DNA of 64,000 nt from CAZWKX01 sp964614095 (GTDB lineage: Bacteria > Actinomycetota > Acidimicrobiia > Spongiisociales > UBA11373), in the NCBI GenBank assembly GCA_964614095.1, contig CAZTJO010000002.1, positions 1 to 64,000 of the forward strand, written 5' to 3'. Both the position numbers and the translations under genes were made by a program. Positions 31,997 through 39,198 of this stretch are shown here, one piece after another; the first letter of the stretch is position 1; the number at the start of each line of letters is the position of its first letter. The notes under the pieces were generated by a model. The model was not told where the DNA came from. It did not search any database and was given only the letters and a program-made list of their open reading frames with translations.

Positions 31997-33241
31997 ATGG
32001 AGTTCATGGAAGAGCTGTTGGCTCTGGAGCGCGACAAGGGTGTGCCCGCAGACGCCATTCTCGATGCGCTGGCCAATGCGCTTGTGTCGGCATACAAGCG
32101 CACCCCCGGAGCCGCCGAAGAGGCGCGTGTCACCATCGATCCCGATACCGGCGAGATCAAGGTCTATGGCCAGGAACTCGACGAGGACGGCAATGTCGTT
32201 TCCGAGTGGGAAGACACCCCGGAGGATTTCGGCCGCATCGCCGCACAGACGGCGAAGCAGGTCATCGTGCAGCGTCTGCGCGATGCCAAACGGGCCCAGG
32301 TGTTTGATATCTACGACGGACGGGAAGGTGACCTGGTAACCGGCATCGTCCAGCAATCAGACCACCGCTACATCATCCTCGATTTGGGCAATGCCGAGGC
32401 AGTGATGCCATCGGGTGAGCGGATTCCCTACGAGCGCCTCGAGCGGGGCGCCCGGGTGAAGGCGCTGATACTCGAGGTGCGCGGTGAGACCAAGGGCCCT
32501 CAGATCGTGGTGAGCCGCAGCCACCCCGATTTTATACGCCGGCTCTTCGAGCTGGAGGTTCCGGAGCTGGTAGAGGGGGTCATCGAGATCCGGGCCATCG
32601 CTCGTGATGCCGGACATCGCACCAAGATCGCCGTGTCCTCCACCGATCTGAACGTGGATCCCGTTGGCGCGTGTGTGGGCGCACGAGGATCACGGGTGCG
32701 GCAGGTGGTCAATGAGTTGCGCGGTGAGAAAGTCGACATCGTGGAGTGGCGTGACGACGTTAGGCAGTTCATCGCCGAGGCCTTGGGACCGGCGAAGGTG
32801 CGTCAGGTCATCCTCAACGATGAGGAGATGGAGGCCGTGGTTGTGGTTCCCGATCACCAGCTCTCGCTGGCCATCGGGAAAGAAGGCCAGAATGCGCGGC
32901 TCGCCGCCCGGCTGAGTGGCTACCGCATCGACATACGGTCTGAGACCGAGTATGCCGGAGGCACGTTGGAAGCGGGTGAGGCCGCTGCCGAGGCGGGAGC
33001 GACGACCGATTCCAGCGAGGAGCCCGAGGCCGGCCCCGACACAAAGCTCGAGGACGAGTCGGCGGGGGAGGCGGAGGCCGAGCCGGAGCCTGCGGACGAG
33101 TCGGTGGAGGAGCCGGAGGCGGAGGCCGAGCCGGAGCCTGCAGACGAGTCGGTGGAGGAGCCGGAGGCAGAGACTGCGAACGAGCCCGAGGACCAGCCCG
33201 AAACGGACGAGAAGAAGGCCGATGACTCGCCAGAGGATTAG
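31997..33241 (+). CDS. nusA: Transcription elongation factor NusA with repetitive acidic tail
   Basis: 414 residues. N-terminal RNA polymerase-binding domain (about 1-115), S1 domain (GDLVTGIVQQSDHRYIILDLGNAEAVMP), then two KH domains (DPVGACVGARGSRVRQVVNELRGEKVDIVEW and VPDHQLSLAIGKEGQNARLAARLSGYRIDI). NusA modulates pausing, termination and antitermination. After about residue 325 comes a Glu/Ala/Pro-rich tail of roughly 90 residues with a duplicated 16-residue unit; it is not part of the actinobacterial core. The ylxR gene that usually follows nusA is missing: infB begins 42 nt on. Confidence 0.96.
   Translation: MEFMEELLALERDKGVPADAILDALANALVSAYKRTPGAAEEARVTIDPDTGEIKVYGQELDEDGNVVSEWEDTPEDFGRIAAQTAKQVIVQRLRDAKRAQVFDIYDGREGDLVTGIVQQSDHRYIILDLGNAEAVMPSGERIPYERLERGARVKALILEVRGETKGPQIVVSRSHPDFIRRLFELEVPELVEGVIEIRAIARDAGHRTKIAVSSTDLNVDPVGACVGARGSRVRQVVNELRGEKVDIVEWRDDVRQFIAEALGPAKVRQVILNDEEMEAVVVVPDHQLSLAIGKEGQNARLAARLSGYRIDIRSETEYAGGTLEAGEAAAEAGATTDSSEEPEAGPDTKLEDESAGEAEAEPEPADESVEEPEAEAEPEPADESVEEPEAETANEPEDQPETDEKKADDSPED
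33071..33166 (+). repeat. 48-nt direct duplication in the nusA tail
   Basis: 33071-33118 and 33119-33166 are tandem copies differing at one base (gcggac versus gcagac), encoding EAEPEPADESVEEPEA twice; a third partial copy begins at 33167. Near identity points to a recent duplication. Confidence 0.9.
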
Positions 33242-33283
33242 GCGAGTCGTGGCACAATGAGCTCCCGAGGAGCCTGAGGAACA

Positions 33284-35290
33284 ATGCGCGTATACGAGCT
33301 GGCGAAGGATCTGGGTCTGGAGTCGAAAGACGTCCTGGCGCGGGCCGCCGAGCTCGGCATAGAGATCAAGACGGCCTCTTCAGGGCTCGACGACGACTCT
33401 GCGGCCCTGATTCGGTTGTCATACGAGGAAGAGGGCAAGGTTGCGCCCGCCGAGGCAGAGCCGGAGGAAGCGGTCGAGGAGCCGGAGAAAGCGGCGCCGG
33501 AGCCGGTCGAGCCGGTCAAGCGCAAGATCAAACTCACCGAGGGCATCACCGTGGCCGAATTCGCCGAGGTTGCGCACCGGCCGGTTGGCCTCGTCGTCAA
33601 GACGCTCATCGAACGCGGGCAGATGGCAGGAGCGTCCCAGCCCATACCTGTTGACCATCTGGCGGCGGTCGCCGACGCCTTTGGCTACGAGGCCGTCATC
33701 CAGCAGGCACCCGAAATAGTCGTCGTGAAGGAGCCACTGGTACGCGCCAAGCAGGTGCACAAGGACGATCCCTCGGATCTCGAGCCGCGTCCACCCGTCG
33801 TCACCGTCATGGGACATGTTGATCACGGCAAGACCAAGCTGCTCGATGCCATCCGCCGCAGCAACGTGATCGCAGGTGAGGCCGGCGGCATCACCCAGCA
33901 CATCGGCGCCTATCAGGTGCACCGCGGCGGCAGAAAGATCACGTTCATCGACACTCCGGGTCACGAAGCTTTCACCGCGCTGCGTATTCGCGGTGCCGAG
34001 GTCACCGACATCGTCGTGCTCGTGGTAGCGGCCGATGACGGTGTCATGCCGCAGACGATCGAAGCCATCAGCCATGCCAAGGCTGCCAATGTGCCCATTG
34101 TGGTGGCCATCAACAAGATCGATCTTCCCACTGCCAACGCCGGTTCGGTGCGCGCTCAACTCACCGAATACGGGTTGGTTGTCGAGCAGCTTGGCGGTGA
34201 GGTGGTGAGCGCCGAGATCTCCGCACTCAAGGGCGATGGTGTCGAGCAGCTCTTGGACTACATAGACCTCGTTGCCGAGCTCGAGGAGTTCTCGGCAAAC
34301 GCGAAGGCCCCGGCGTCGGGGACGGTCATCGAGGCCCAGCTCGACAAGGGCCGGGGCCCGGTGGCCACCGTTGTGGTTCAGCGCGGCACCCTGCGCCGTG
34401 GTGATGCCCTGGTCGCCGGCGCGGTGGCGGGCCGGGTACGGGCCATGTTCGATGAGAACGGGAACCAGGTGCAGGAGGCCACCCCCAGCACACCGGCGCT
34501 CATCATGGGCTGGGACGACGTTCCCCAGGCCGGTGACTGGTTCGAGGTTGCAGACGACGATCGCGCCGCCCGGGCCATCGCTCAGGAGCGTGAGGCGGAG
34601 ATACGCAGCCGCGATCTTGTTGTTCCCACCGCGGTCGAGCGCCTGCAGTCACTTCTGGACGATCTTCGGACGGCCGACGATGCCGAGCTCCGGCTGATAG
34701 TGAAGGCCGATGCCCACGGCTCGCTGGAAGCTATCAAGGACGCCGTTGGCAAGGTGACCCCTCGGGGGGGTCGTATCACCGTGGTGCATTCGGCGGTCGG
34801 CGGTGTGACCGAGAACGACGTTCTGCTCGCCGAGGCGACCAATTCCATCATCTTCGGGTTTGGTGTGCGTCCCGACGCCCAGGCGCGACGCGCCGGCGAG
34901 GAATCCGGGATCGAGGTGCGCACCTATCGGGTCATCTACGAGCTGCTCGATGACGTCGAGGCCATGCTCGTCGGCCGCCTCGCTCCGGAGGAGATCGAGC
35001 AGGTCCTGGGCGTGGCCGAGGTCCGGGCCACCTTCCGGGCCCCGCGCTTTGGAATGGTGGCGGGCTGCTACGTCACCGAGGGGGAGATCCCGAGGAGCTC
35101 CCGAATCCGCCTCGTTCGCGACGGCATCGTCACCTACGACGGCTCCGTCGGGTCGCTGCGCCGCTTCAAGGACGACGTGCGTTCCGTTGCGGCCGGTTTC
35201 GAGTGCGGTATCGGGCTGGAGAACTTCCGCGACATCAAGGAGGGCGACGTCTTGGAAGCGTATGAGATCCGCGAGGTCGCCCGCAGCTAA
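33284..35290 (+). CDS. infB: Translation initiation factor IF-2 (short form)
   Basis: 668 residues, much shorter than Streptomyces or mycobacterial IF-2 because the long N-terminal linker is absent. One N-terminal IF2N module (MRVYELAKDLGLESKDVLARAAELG), an acidic linker of about 35 residues and a second IF2N-like module precede the GTPase: G1 GHVDHGKT (about residue 178), DTPGHEAF, NKIDLP. The C-terminal domains end with GDVLEAYEI. It places fMet-tRNA on the 30S subunit. GAGGA stands before the ATG. Confidence 0.97.
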   Translation: MRVYELAKDLGLESKDVLARAAELGIEIKTASSGLDDDSAALIRLSYEEEGKVAPAEAEPEEAVEEPEKAAPEPVEPVKRKIKLTEGITVAEFAEVAHRPVGLVVKTLIERGQMAGASQPIPVDHLAAVADAFGYEAVIQQAPEIVVVKEPLVRAKQVHKDDPSDLEPRPPVVTVMGHVDHGKTKLLDAIRRSNVIAGEAGGITQHIGAYQVHRGGRKITFIDTPGHEAFTALRIRGAEVTDIVVLVVAADDGVMPQTIEAISHAKAANVPIVVAINKIDLPTANAGSVRAQLTEYGLVVEQLGGEVVSAEISALKGDGVEQLLDYIDLVAELEEFSANAKAPASGTVIEAQLDKGRGPVATVVVQRGTLRRGDALVAGAVAGRVRAMFDENGNQVQEATPSTPALIMGWDDVPQAGDWFEVADDDRAARAIAQEREAEIRSRDLVVPTAVERLQSLLDDLRTADDAELRLIVKADAHGSLEAIKDAVGKVTPRGGRITVVHSAVGGVTENDVLLAEATNSIIFGFGVRPDAQARRAGEESGIEVRTYRVIYELLDDVEAMLVGRLAPEEIEQVLGVAEVRATFRAPRFGMVAGCYVTEGEIPRSSRIRLVRDGIVTYDGSVGSLRRFKDDVRSVAAGFECGIGLENFRDIKEGDVLEAYEIREVARS

Positions 35291-35293
35291 CCC

Positions 35294-35584
35294 ATGCACG
35301 CCGCTGCGCTCAGACTCGAGCTGCGTATCCCAGCGGTCCGCTCTCTCAAAGAGAAGCGGAGGATTCTCAAGGCCCTGATGGGCCAGCTCAGCTCGACGTT
35401 TCCTCTCACCCTGGCCGAGGTGGGATTCCAGGATCAGTGGCGCCGGGCGACTGTGGGCGCGGCGCTTGTGGGCGCGCAGTCGGGTCACCTGGACCGGATC
35501 ATTCATGCCGTGCAGCGGGCGGTGATGGAGCACCCCGATGTGGAGCTGCTCGAGATGGGAGTGTCCTACCTGGAGGAAGAATGA
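35294..35584 (+). CDS. DUF503 (YlxP-like) family protein
   Basis: 96 residues with the family's RIPAVRSLKEKRRILKALMGQL start and AEVGFQDQWRRATVGAALV core. DUF503/YlxP proteins sit between infB and rbfA in many Gram-positives; a ribosome-related role has been proposed but is not settled. The start lies 3 nt after infB and the stop overlaps rbfA (ATGA). Confidence 0.92.
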   Translation: MHAAALRLELRIPAVRSLKEKRRILKALMGQLSSTFPLTLAEVGFQDQWRRATVGAALVGAQSGHLDRIIHAVQRAVMEHPDVELLEMGVSYLEEE

Positions 35585-35967
35585 CCAGGGGATCGCGTAT
35601 GCCGCGGGTCGACGAGCTGCTTCGTGAGGTCATCGCCGATGAGGTGGAGCGGCTCAAGGACCCCGGCCTCGGGTTTGTGACCATCACCGGGGTCGACACC
35701 TCACCCGATCTGCGCCGGGCCAGGGTCTACTATTCGGTGCTCGGCGACGACGCCCAGGCCGAAGAAACCAAGGCCGCGTTCCTGAGAGCGGCCTCCCGAA
35801 TACGGGCCGTCTTGGGCAGCCAGGTTCGGCTCAAGTACCTGCCTGAGCTGCATTTTGAACCAGACACCGCCATCGAGCAGGGGATGCGGATCGAACGCAT
35901 CCTGCGTGAGCTAGGAGAAGAGCGCAGTGAAGGAGGCGACGAAGGGAGCCCTGCAGAGAGCGGCTGA
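35581..35967 (+). CDS. rbfA: Ribosome-binding factor A
   Basis: 128 residues with RVDELLREVIADEVERLKDPGLGFVTITGVDTSPDLRRARVYYSVLG, the KH-type RbfA core. It helps 16S rRNA 5'-end maturation on the 30S subunit. ATG 35581 overlaps the DUF503 stop by 4 nt; the last 41 nt overlap the DHH phosphoesterase gene. Confidence 0.95.
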   Translation: MTRGSRMPRVDELLREVIADEVERLKDPGLGFVTITGVDTSPDLRRARVYYSVLGDDAQAEETKAAFLRAASRIRAVLGSQVRLKYLPELHFEPDTAIEQGMRIERILRELGEERSEGGDEGSPAESG

Positions 35968-36895
35968 GGTGATCGCCGCCGCCGAGGAGCTTGCGATCAC
36001 CTGCCATGTTTCGCCCGACGGCGACGCCCTGGGTTCGGTGATCGGCATGGCACATGCCGCCTCCGCCGCCGGCAAGCAGGTGGTGGCGTCCTTCGGGTCA
36101 CCGTTTGCGGTGAGTGAGGCCTACGACTTTCTCGATGTGAGCGCTCTGGTGCCTCCCCGCGAGTTTCCCACGGAGCCGGAGGTTATGGTCGTCTTTGACG
36201 TCGCTGCGGTCGATCGGCTCGGCGAGCTGGCCGAGACGGCAGATCGGGCCGGCACGCTCGTCGTCATCGACCATCACATCACCAACGAAGGATTCGGCGA
36301 CGTGGTTGTTGTTGATGCCGAGGCGGCGGCGGCGGCTCAACTTGCCTTCTACCTGATTGGTGAGCTGGGCTGGCCGCTTGGTGAGAAGGCGGCCACCGCT
36401 CTGCTCACCGGCATCGTCACCGATACCGGTCGTTTTCAGTACTCCTCCACGGATGCAGAGGTGTTCCGTGTCGCCGCCGCGCTTACCGAAGCCGGCGCCA
36501 GGCCTGAGCAGATAGGTCAGCATCTCTACGAATCGGCACCGTTCGGGTACCTGCAGGTGTCGGCGGCCGTGCTGGGCCGGGCCCGGCTCGAGCAGGATCT
36601 CAGTCTGATCTGGTCGGTGCTGTACGAACACGATCTGCGCAGCGCCCAGGTGGGCTCGGAGGATCTCGACCCCCTGATCGACCACTTGCGCATCGCGCGC
36701 GAAGCCAACGTCACCGCCCTCGTCAAACAACTTGACGTGGGGTGGAAGGTGAGCCTGCGCTCTCGAGGCAGGATCGATGTCGGCAGCATCGCCGCGATCG
36801 AGGGCGGCGGCGGCCATCACAACGCCGCCGGATACAGCAGCGACCAGGAGCTCGAGGACATCATCGCCGGCATCAGGGCTCATCTTCATGGCTGA
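35927..36895 (+). CDS. nrnA: NrnA-type DHH phosphoesterase (nanoRNase / pAp phosphatase)
   Basis: 322 residues. The DHH domain has HVSPDGDALGSVIGM, FDVAAVDRLG and VVIDHHITN; the DHHA1 domain ends with GGGGHHNAAGYS. These ligate two metal ions and bind short RNA. The enzyme degrades 2-5-mer RNAs and often dephosphorylates pAp. The GTG start lies inside rbfA, and the end overlaps truB by 8 nt. Confidence 0.94.
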   Translation: MKEATKGALQRAAEVIAAAEELAITCHVSPDGDALGSVIGMAHAASAAGKQVVASFGSPFAVSEAYDFLDVSALVPPREFPTEPEVMVVFDVAAVDRLGELAETADRAGTLVVIDHHITNEGFGDVVVVDAEAAAAAQLAFYLIGELGWPLGEKAATALLTGIVTDTGRFQYSSTDAEVFRVAAALTEAGARPEQIGQHLYESAPFGYLQVSAAVLGRARLEQDLSLIWSVLYEHDLRSAQVGSEDLDPLIDHLRIAREANVTALVKQLDVGWKVSLRSRGRIDVGSIAAIEGGGGHHNAAGYSSDQELEDIIAGIRAHLHG

Positions 36896-37781
36896 GGGGT
36901 TCCTCCTCGTCGACAAGGCGGGCGGGTGGACTTCACACGATGTAGTGGCCCGCGTGCGAGGATTGTTGGGGGAGCAGAAGATCGGTCACGCCGGCACCCT
37001 CGACCCGCTGGCGACCGGCTTGCTGGTCCTCGGCATAGGGAGGGCAACCAGGCTGCTGCGATATGCTCAGCAGCTTCCCAAGACCTACGTGGCCCACATG
37101 GTGATGGGTGTCGCCACTGACACCCTGGACGCCGATGGCGCGGTCCTCATGCGCCAGCCGATGCCGGTCAGCGAGGAGGAGATCCACACGGCCTCGCGTC
37201 GCTTCGTCGGGACCATTCAGCAGATACCGCCGATGGTTTCGGCCGTGCGTCTGGGAGGCCGGCGACTGTACGAGCTGGCCCGGGAGGGCCGGGAGGTCGA
37301 GCGGGCGGCTCGAATGGTGCAAGTGTTCGATCTCGATATCATCGATTTTTCGCCGTGTGACTACCCCGAGGTCACGCTGCGGGTGCGCTGCAGCTCCGGC
37401 ACCTACGTGCGGACACTGGCCGACGACATAGCCCGCGCCCTCGGTGGCAGGGCGCATTTGACCGCCCTGCGACGTCACCGCATCGGTTCACTGGCCGTCG
37501 ACGAGGCCCACAGCATTCCCGATATCGAAGAGGCCGGCAGCAGGGGAGTGGCGGAATCAATGGTCATCAGCGCCGCCGACGGCCTGCGCGACCTGCCCGC
37601 CGTGCGAGTGAGCGGCGAGACGGCGCGTGCTGTGTGTCATGGAGCCGTCTTCCCGGCAGCGGCCCTCGGGTTTCACAGCCCGGTCTCGGGCCCACACCGG
37701 GTACTCGGCCAATCGGGCGAGTTGATGGCCGTGTACGACCTCGAGGGTCGGCGGGCCCGTCCCGAAGTGGTCCTTGGATGA
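36888..37781 (+). CDS. truB: tRNA pseudouridine-55 synthase
   Basis: 297 residues. Begins GFLLVDKAGGWTSHDVVARVR and carries the catalytic KIGHAGTLDPLATGLLVLGIGRATRL (Asp nucleophile near residue 39), PPMVSAVRLGGRRLYELAREG and CSSGTYVRTLADDIA. It makes the conserved pseudouridine 55 of the T loop. The start overlaps nrnA and the stop overlaps ribF (ATGA). Confidence 0.96.
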   Translation: MAEGFLLVDKAGGWTSHDVVARVRGLLGEQKIGHAGTLDPLATGLLVLGIGRATRLLRYAQQLPKTYVAHMVMGVATDTLDADGAVLMRQPMPVSEEEIHTASRRFVGTIQQIPPMVSAVRLGGRRLYELAREGREVERAARMVQVFDLDIIDFSPCDYPEVTLRVRCSSGTYVRTLADDIARALGGRAHLTALRRHRIGSLAVDEAHSIPDIEEAGSRGVAESMVISAADGLRDLPAVRVSGETARAVCHGAVFPAAALGFHSPVSGPHRVLGQSGELMAVYDLEGRRARPEVVLG

Positions 37782-38704
37782 AGGTCCTGCGCGGCCCCTT
37801 CACGTCTTGGGGGAAGGGGACACGCCGTCGGGCACTCAGCGTGGGTGTGTTCGACGGCGTGCACCTTGGCCATCGGCAGGTGATCGACCTGCTGCGGCGG
37901 CAGGCTGGCGAGGACCGGGACGCCGCCATTGTCACGTTCGACCCGCACCCTCTGAGCGTTGTGGCGCCCGGGTACGCCCCGGAGCTGCTCACCACGCTCG
38001 ATCACCGGCTCGAGTTGTTCGCCGAGCTCGGCGTGGACATGGTCGCCGTTCTTCCTTTTGATGATCAGGTGCGCGCCATGCCGGCGGCGCAGTTCGCTAC
38101 CGAAGTGATTGTGGGTGCCATGGAGGCGGAAACGGTTGTGGTGGGTGAGGACTTCCGTTTTGGGTATGGGCGCCTCGGAGACCTCTCCGCGCTCGTCGGG
38201 CTTGGAGAGGTCTGCGGTTTCACCGTCGGGGTGGTGCCTCTTGCAGGTGGGCCGCAGCCACTCTCGTCTACACACATTCGCCGCGCCATCGCCGGCGGAG
38301 AGGTCGCGGCGGCGGCTACCGCCCTGGGGCGCCCACACGAGGTGCGCGGCGCCGTCGTCACCGGCGAAGGTCGCGGGCGAGATGTCGGTTTTCCCACCGT
38401 GAACGTGGAGCTTTCCTCAGGCATTGCAGTGCCGGCGCGTGGGGTGTACGCGGTGCGGGTGGCGCCGCTGGGAGAGACGCTGGGCCCGGGTGTGGCCAAC
38501 CTCGGGGTCAGGCCCACGTTTGGCGGAGGCGAGCAGGTTCTCGAGGTGCATTTGCTGGGCGGCGAGACGGATCTCGGCGGGCGGAAGGTGCGAGTGGCGT
38601 TCATCGATCGGCTGCGGCCCGAGATCCGCTTCTCCGGGAAGCAGGAGCTGGCGGCGCAGATTCGCTCGGACATCGCCACGGCGCGGCGCCTACTGGGGGA
38701 TTAG
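37778..38704 (+). CDS. ribF: Bifunctional riboflavin kinase / FAD synthetase
   Basis: 308 residues. The N-terminal nucleotidyltransferase domain shows VGVFDGVHLGHRQVI, TFDPHPLSVV, VVGEDFRFGYGRLGD and SSTHIRRAI; the C-terminal kinase domain shows GEGRGRDVGFPTVNVE. It makes FMN and then FAD. ATG 37778 overlaps the truB stop by 4 nt. Last gene of the long rimP operon before a probable new promoter. Confidence 0.96.
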   Translation: MKVLRGPFTSWGKGTRRRALSVGVFDGVHLGHRQVIDLLRRQAGEDRDAAIVTFDPHPLSVVAPGYAPELLTTLDHRLELFAELGVDMVAVLPFDDQVRAMPAAQFATEVIVGAMEAETVVVGEDFRFGYGRLGDLSALVGLGEVCGFTVGVVPLAGGPQPLSSTHIRRAIAGGEVAAAATALGRPHEVRGAVVTGEGRGRDVGFPTVNVELSSGIAVPARGVYAVRVAPLGETLGPGVANLGVRPTFGGGEQVLEVHLLGGETDLGGRKVRVAFIDRLRPEIRFSGKQELAAQIRSDIATARRLLGD

Positions 38705-38736
38705 GCCGGCAGAGAGGGCGTTCTGGGAGAGCGACC

Positions 38737-38745
38737 TGCTACACT
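38737..38745 (+). promoter_or_regulatory. Extended -10 promoter for rpsO
   Basis: TGCTACACT combines an upstream TGn with the -10 TACACT (38740-38745), 31 nt before the rpsO ATG, which has no Shine-Dalgarno sequence immediately upstream. Confidence 0.5.
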
Positions 38746-38776
38746 CTGCGCCCGCCGGGCCATCCCCGGTTTCCGT

Positions 38777-39031
38777 ATGGATACCCAGACGATCATCAGC
38801 GAATTCGGCACGCATGGTACTGACACCGGTTCTCCGGAGGTCCAGATAGCTTTGTTCACCGAACGCATAAACCACCTCACCGAGCACCTGAAGATCCACA
38901 AGAAGGATCATCACAGCCGGCGTGGGCTGCTAATGATGGTCGGCAAGCGGCGCCGCCTGCTCGACTACCTGAAAGCTCAGGATGTCGAGCGGTACCGAAA
39001 CGTCATTGCACGTCTCGGCTTGCGACGCTGA
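38777..39031 (+). CDS. rpsO: 30S ribosomal protein S15
   Basis: 84 residues. THGTDTGSPEVQIALFTERINHLTEHLKIHKKDHHSRRGLL is the rRNA-binding S15 core. S15 nucleates the platform of the 30S subunit and in several bacteria represses its own mRNA. Lies upstream of pnp, as in most bacteria. Confidence 0.98.
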   Translation: MDTQTIISEFGTHGTDTGSPEVQIALFTERINHLTEHLKIHKKDHHSRRGLLMMVGKRRRLLDYLKAQDVERYRNVIARLGLRR

Positions 39032-39062
39032 GGGGCGAATAGCCGCCTCTTGGTTGTTGCGG

Positions 39063-39095
39063 GAGCCTGTTGCGCCCGGGATAGAACACAGGCTC
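39063..39095 (+). promoter_or_regulatory. Stem-loop in the rpsO-pnp intergenic RNA
   Basis: GAGCCTGT (39063-39070) pairs with ACAGGCTC (39088-39095), loop 17 nt. No T tract follows, so it is unlikely to be a simple terminator. In E. coli a stem-loop at this place is processed by RNase III in pnp autoregulation; the same role here is inference. Confidence 0.45.
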
Positions 39096-39167
39096 GGGGG
39101 AGAGTCCGAACCAGTTGCTAGTTGCCACTTCTTGAGAAATCGAGGTGTGACCACTGGTAATTGGCTC

Positions 39168-39198
39168 GTTCTCTTCCTCCGAAGAAGGAGCTGAGAAC
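39168..39198 (+). promoter_or_regulatory. Hairpin sequestering the pnp Shine-Dalgarno
   Basis: GTTCTC (39168-39173) pairs with GAGAAC (39193-39198), and inside it CTCC (39177-39180) pairs with the Shine-Dalgarno GGAG (39187-39190) around a GAAGAA loop. The GTG start codon follows directly, so the closed hairpin would block translation initiation of pnp. Confidence 0.6.
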
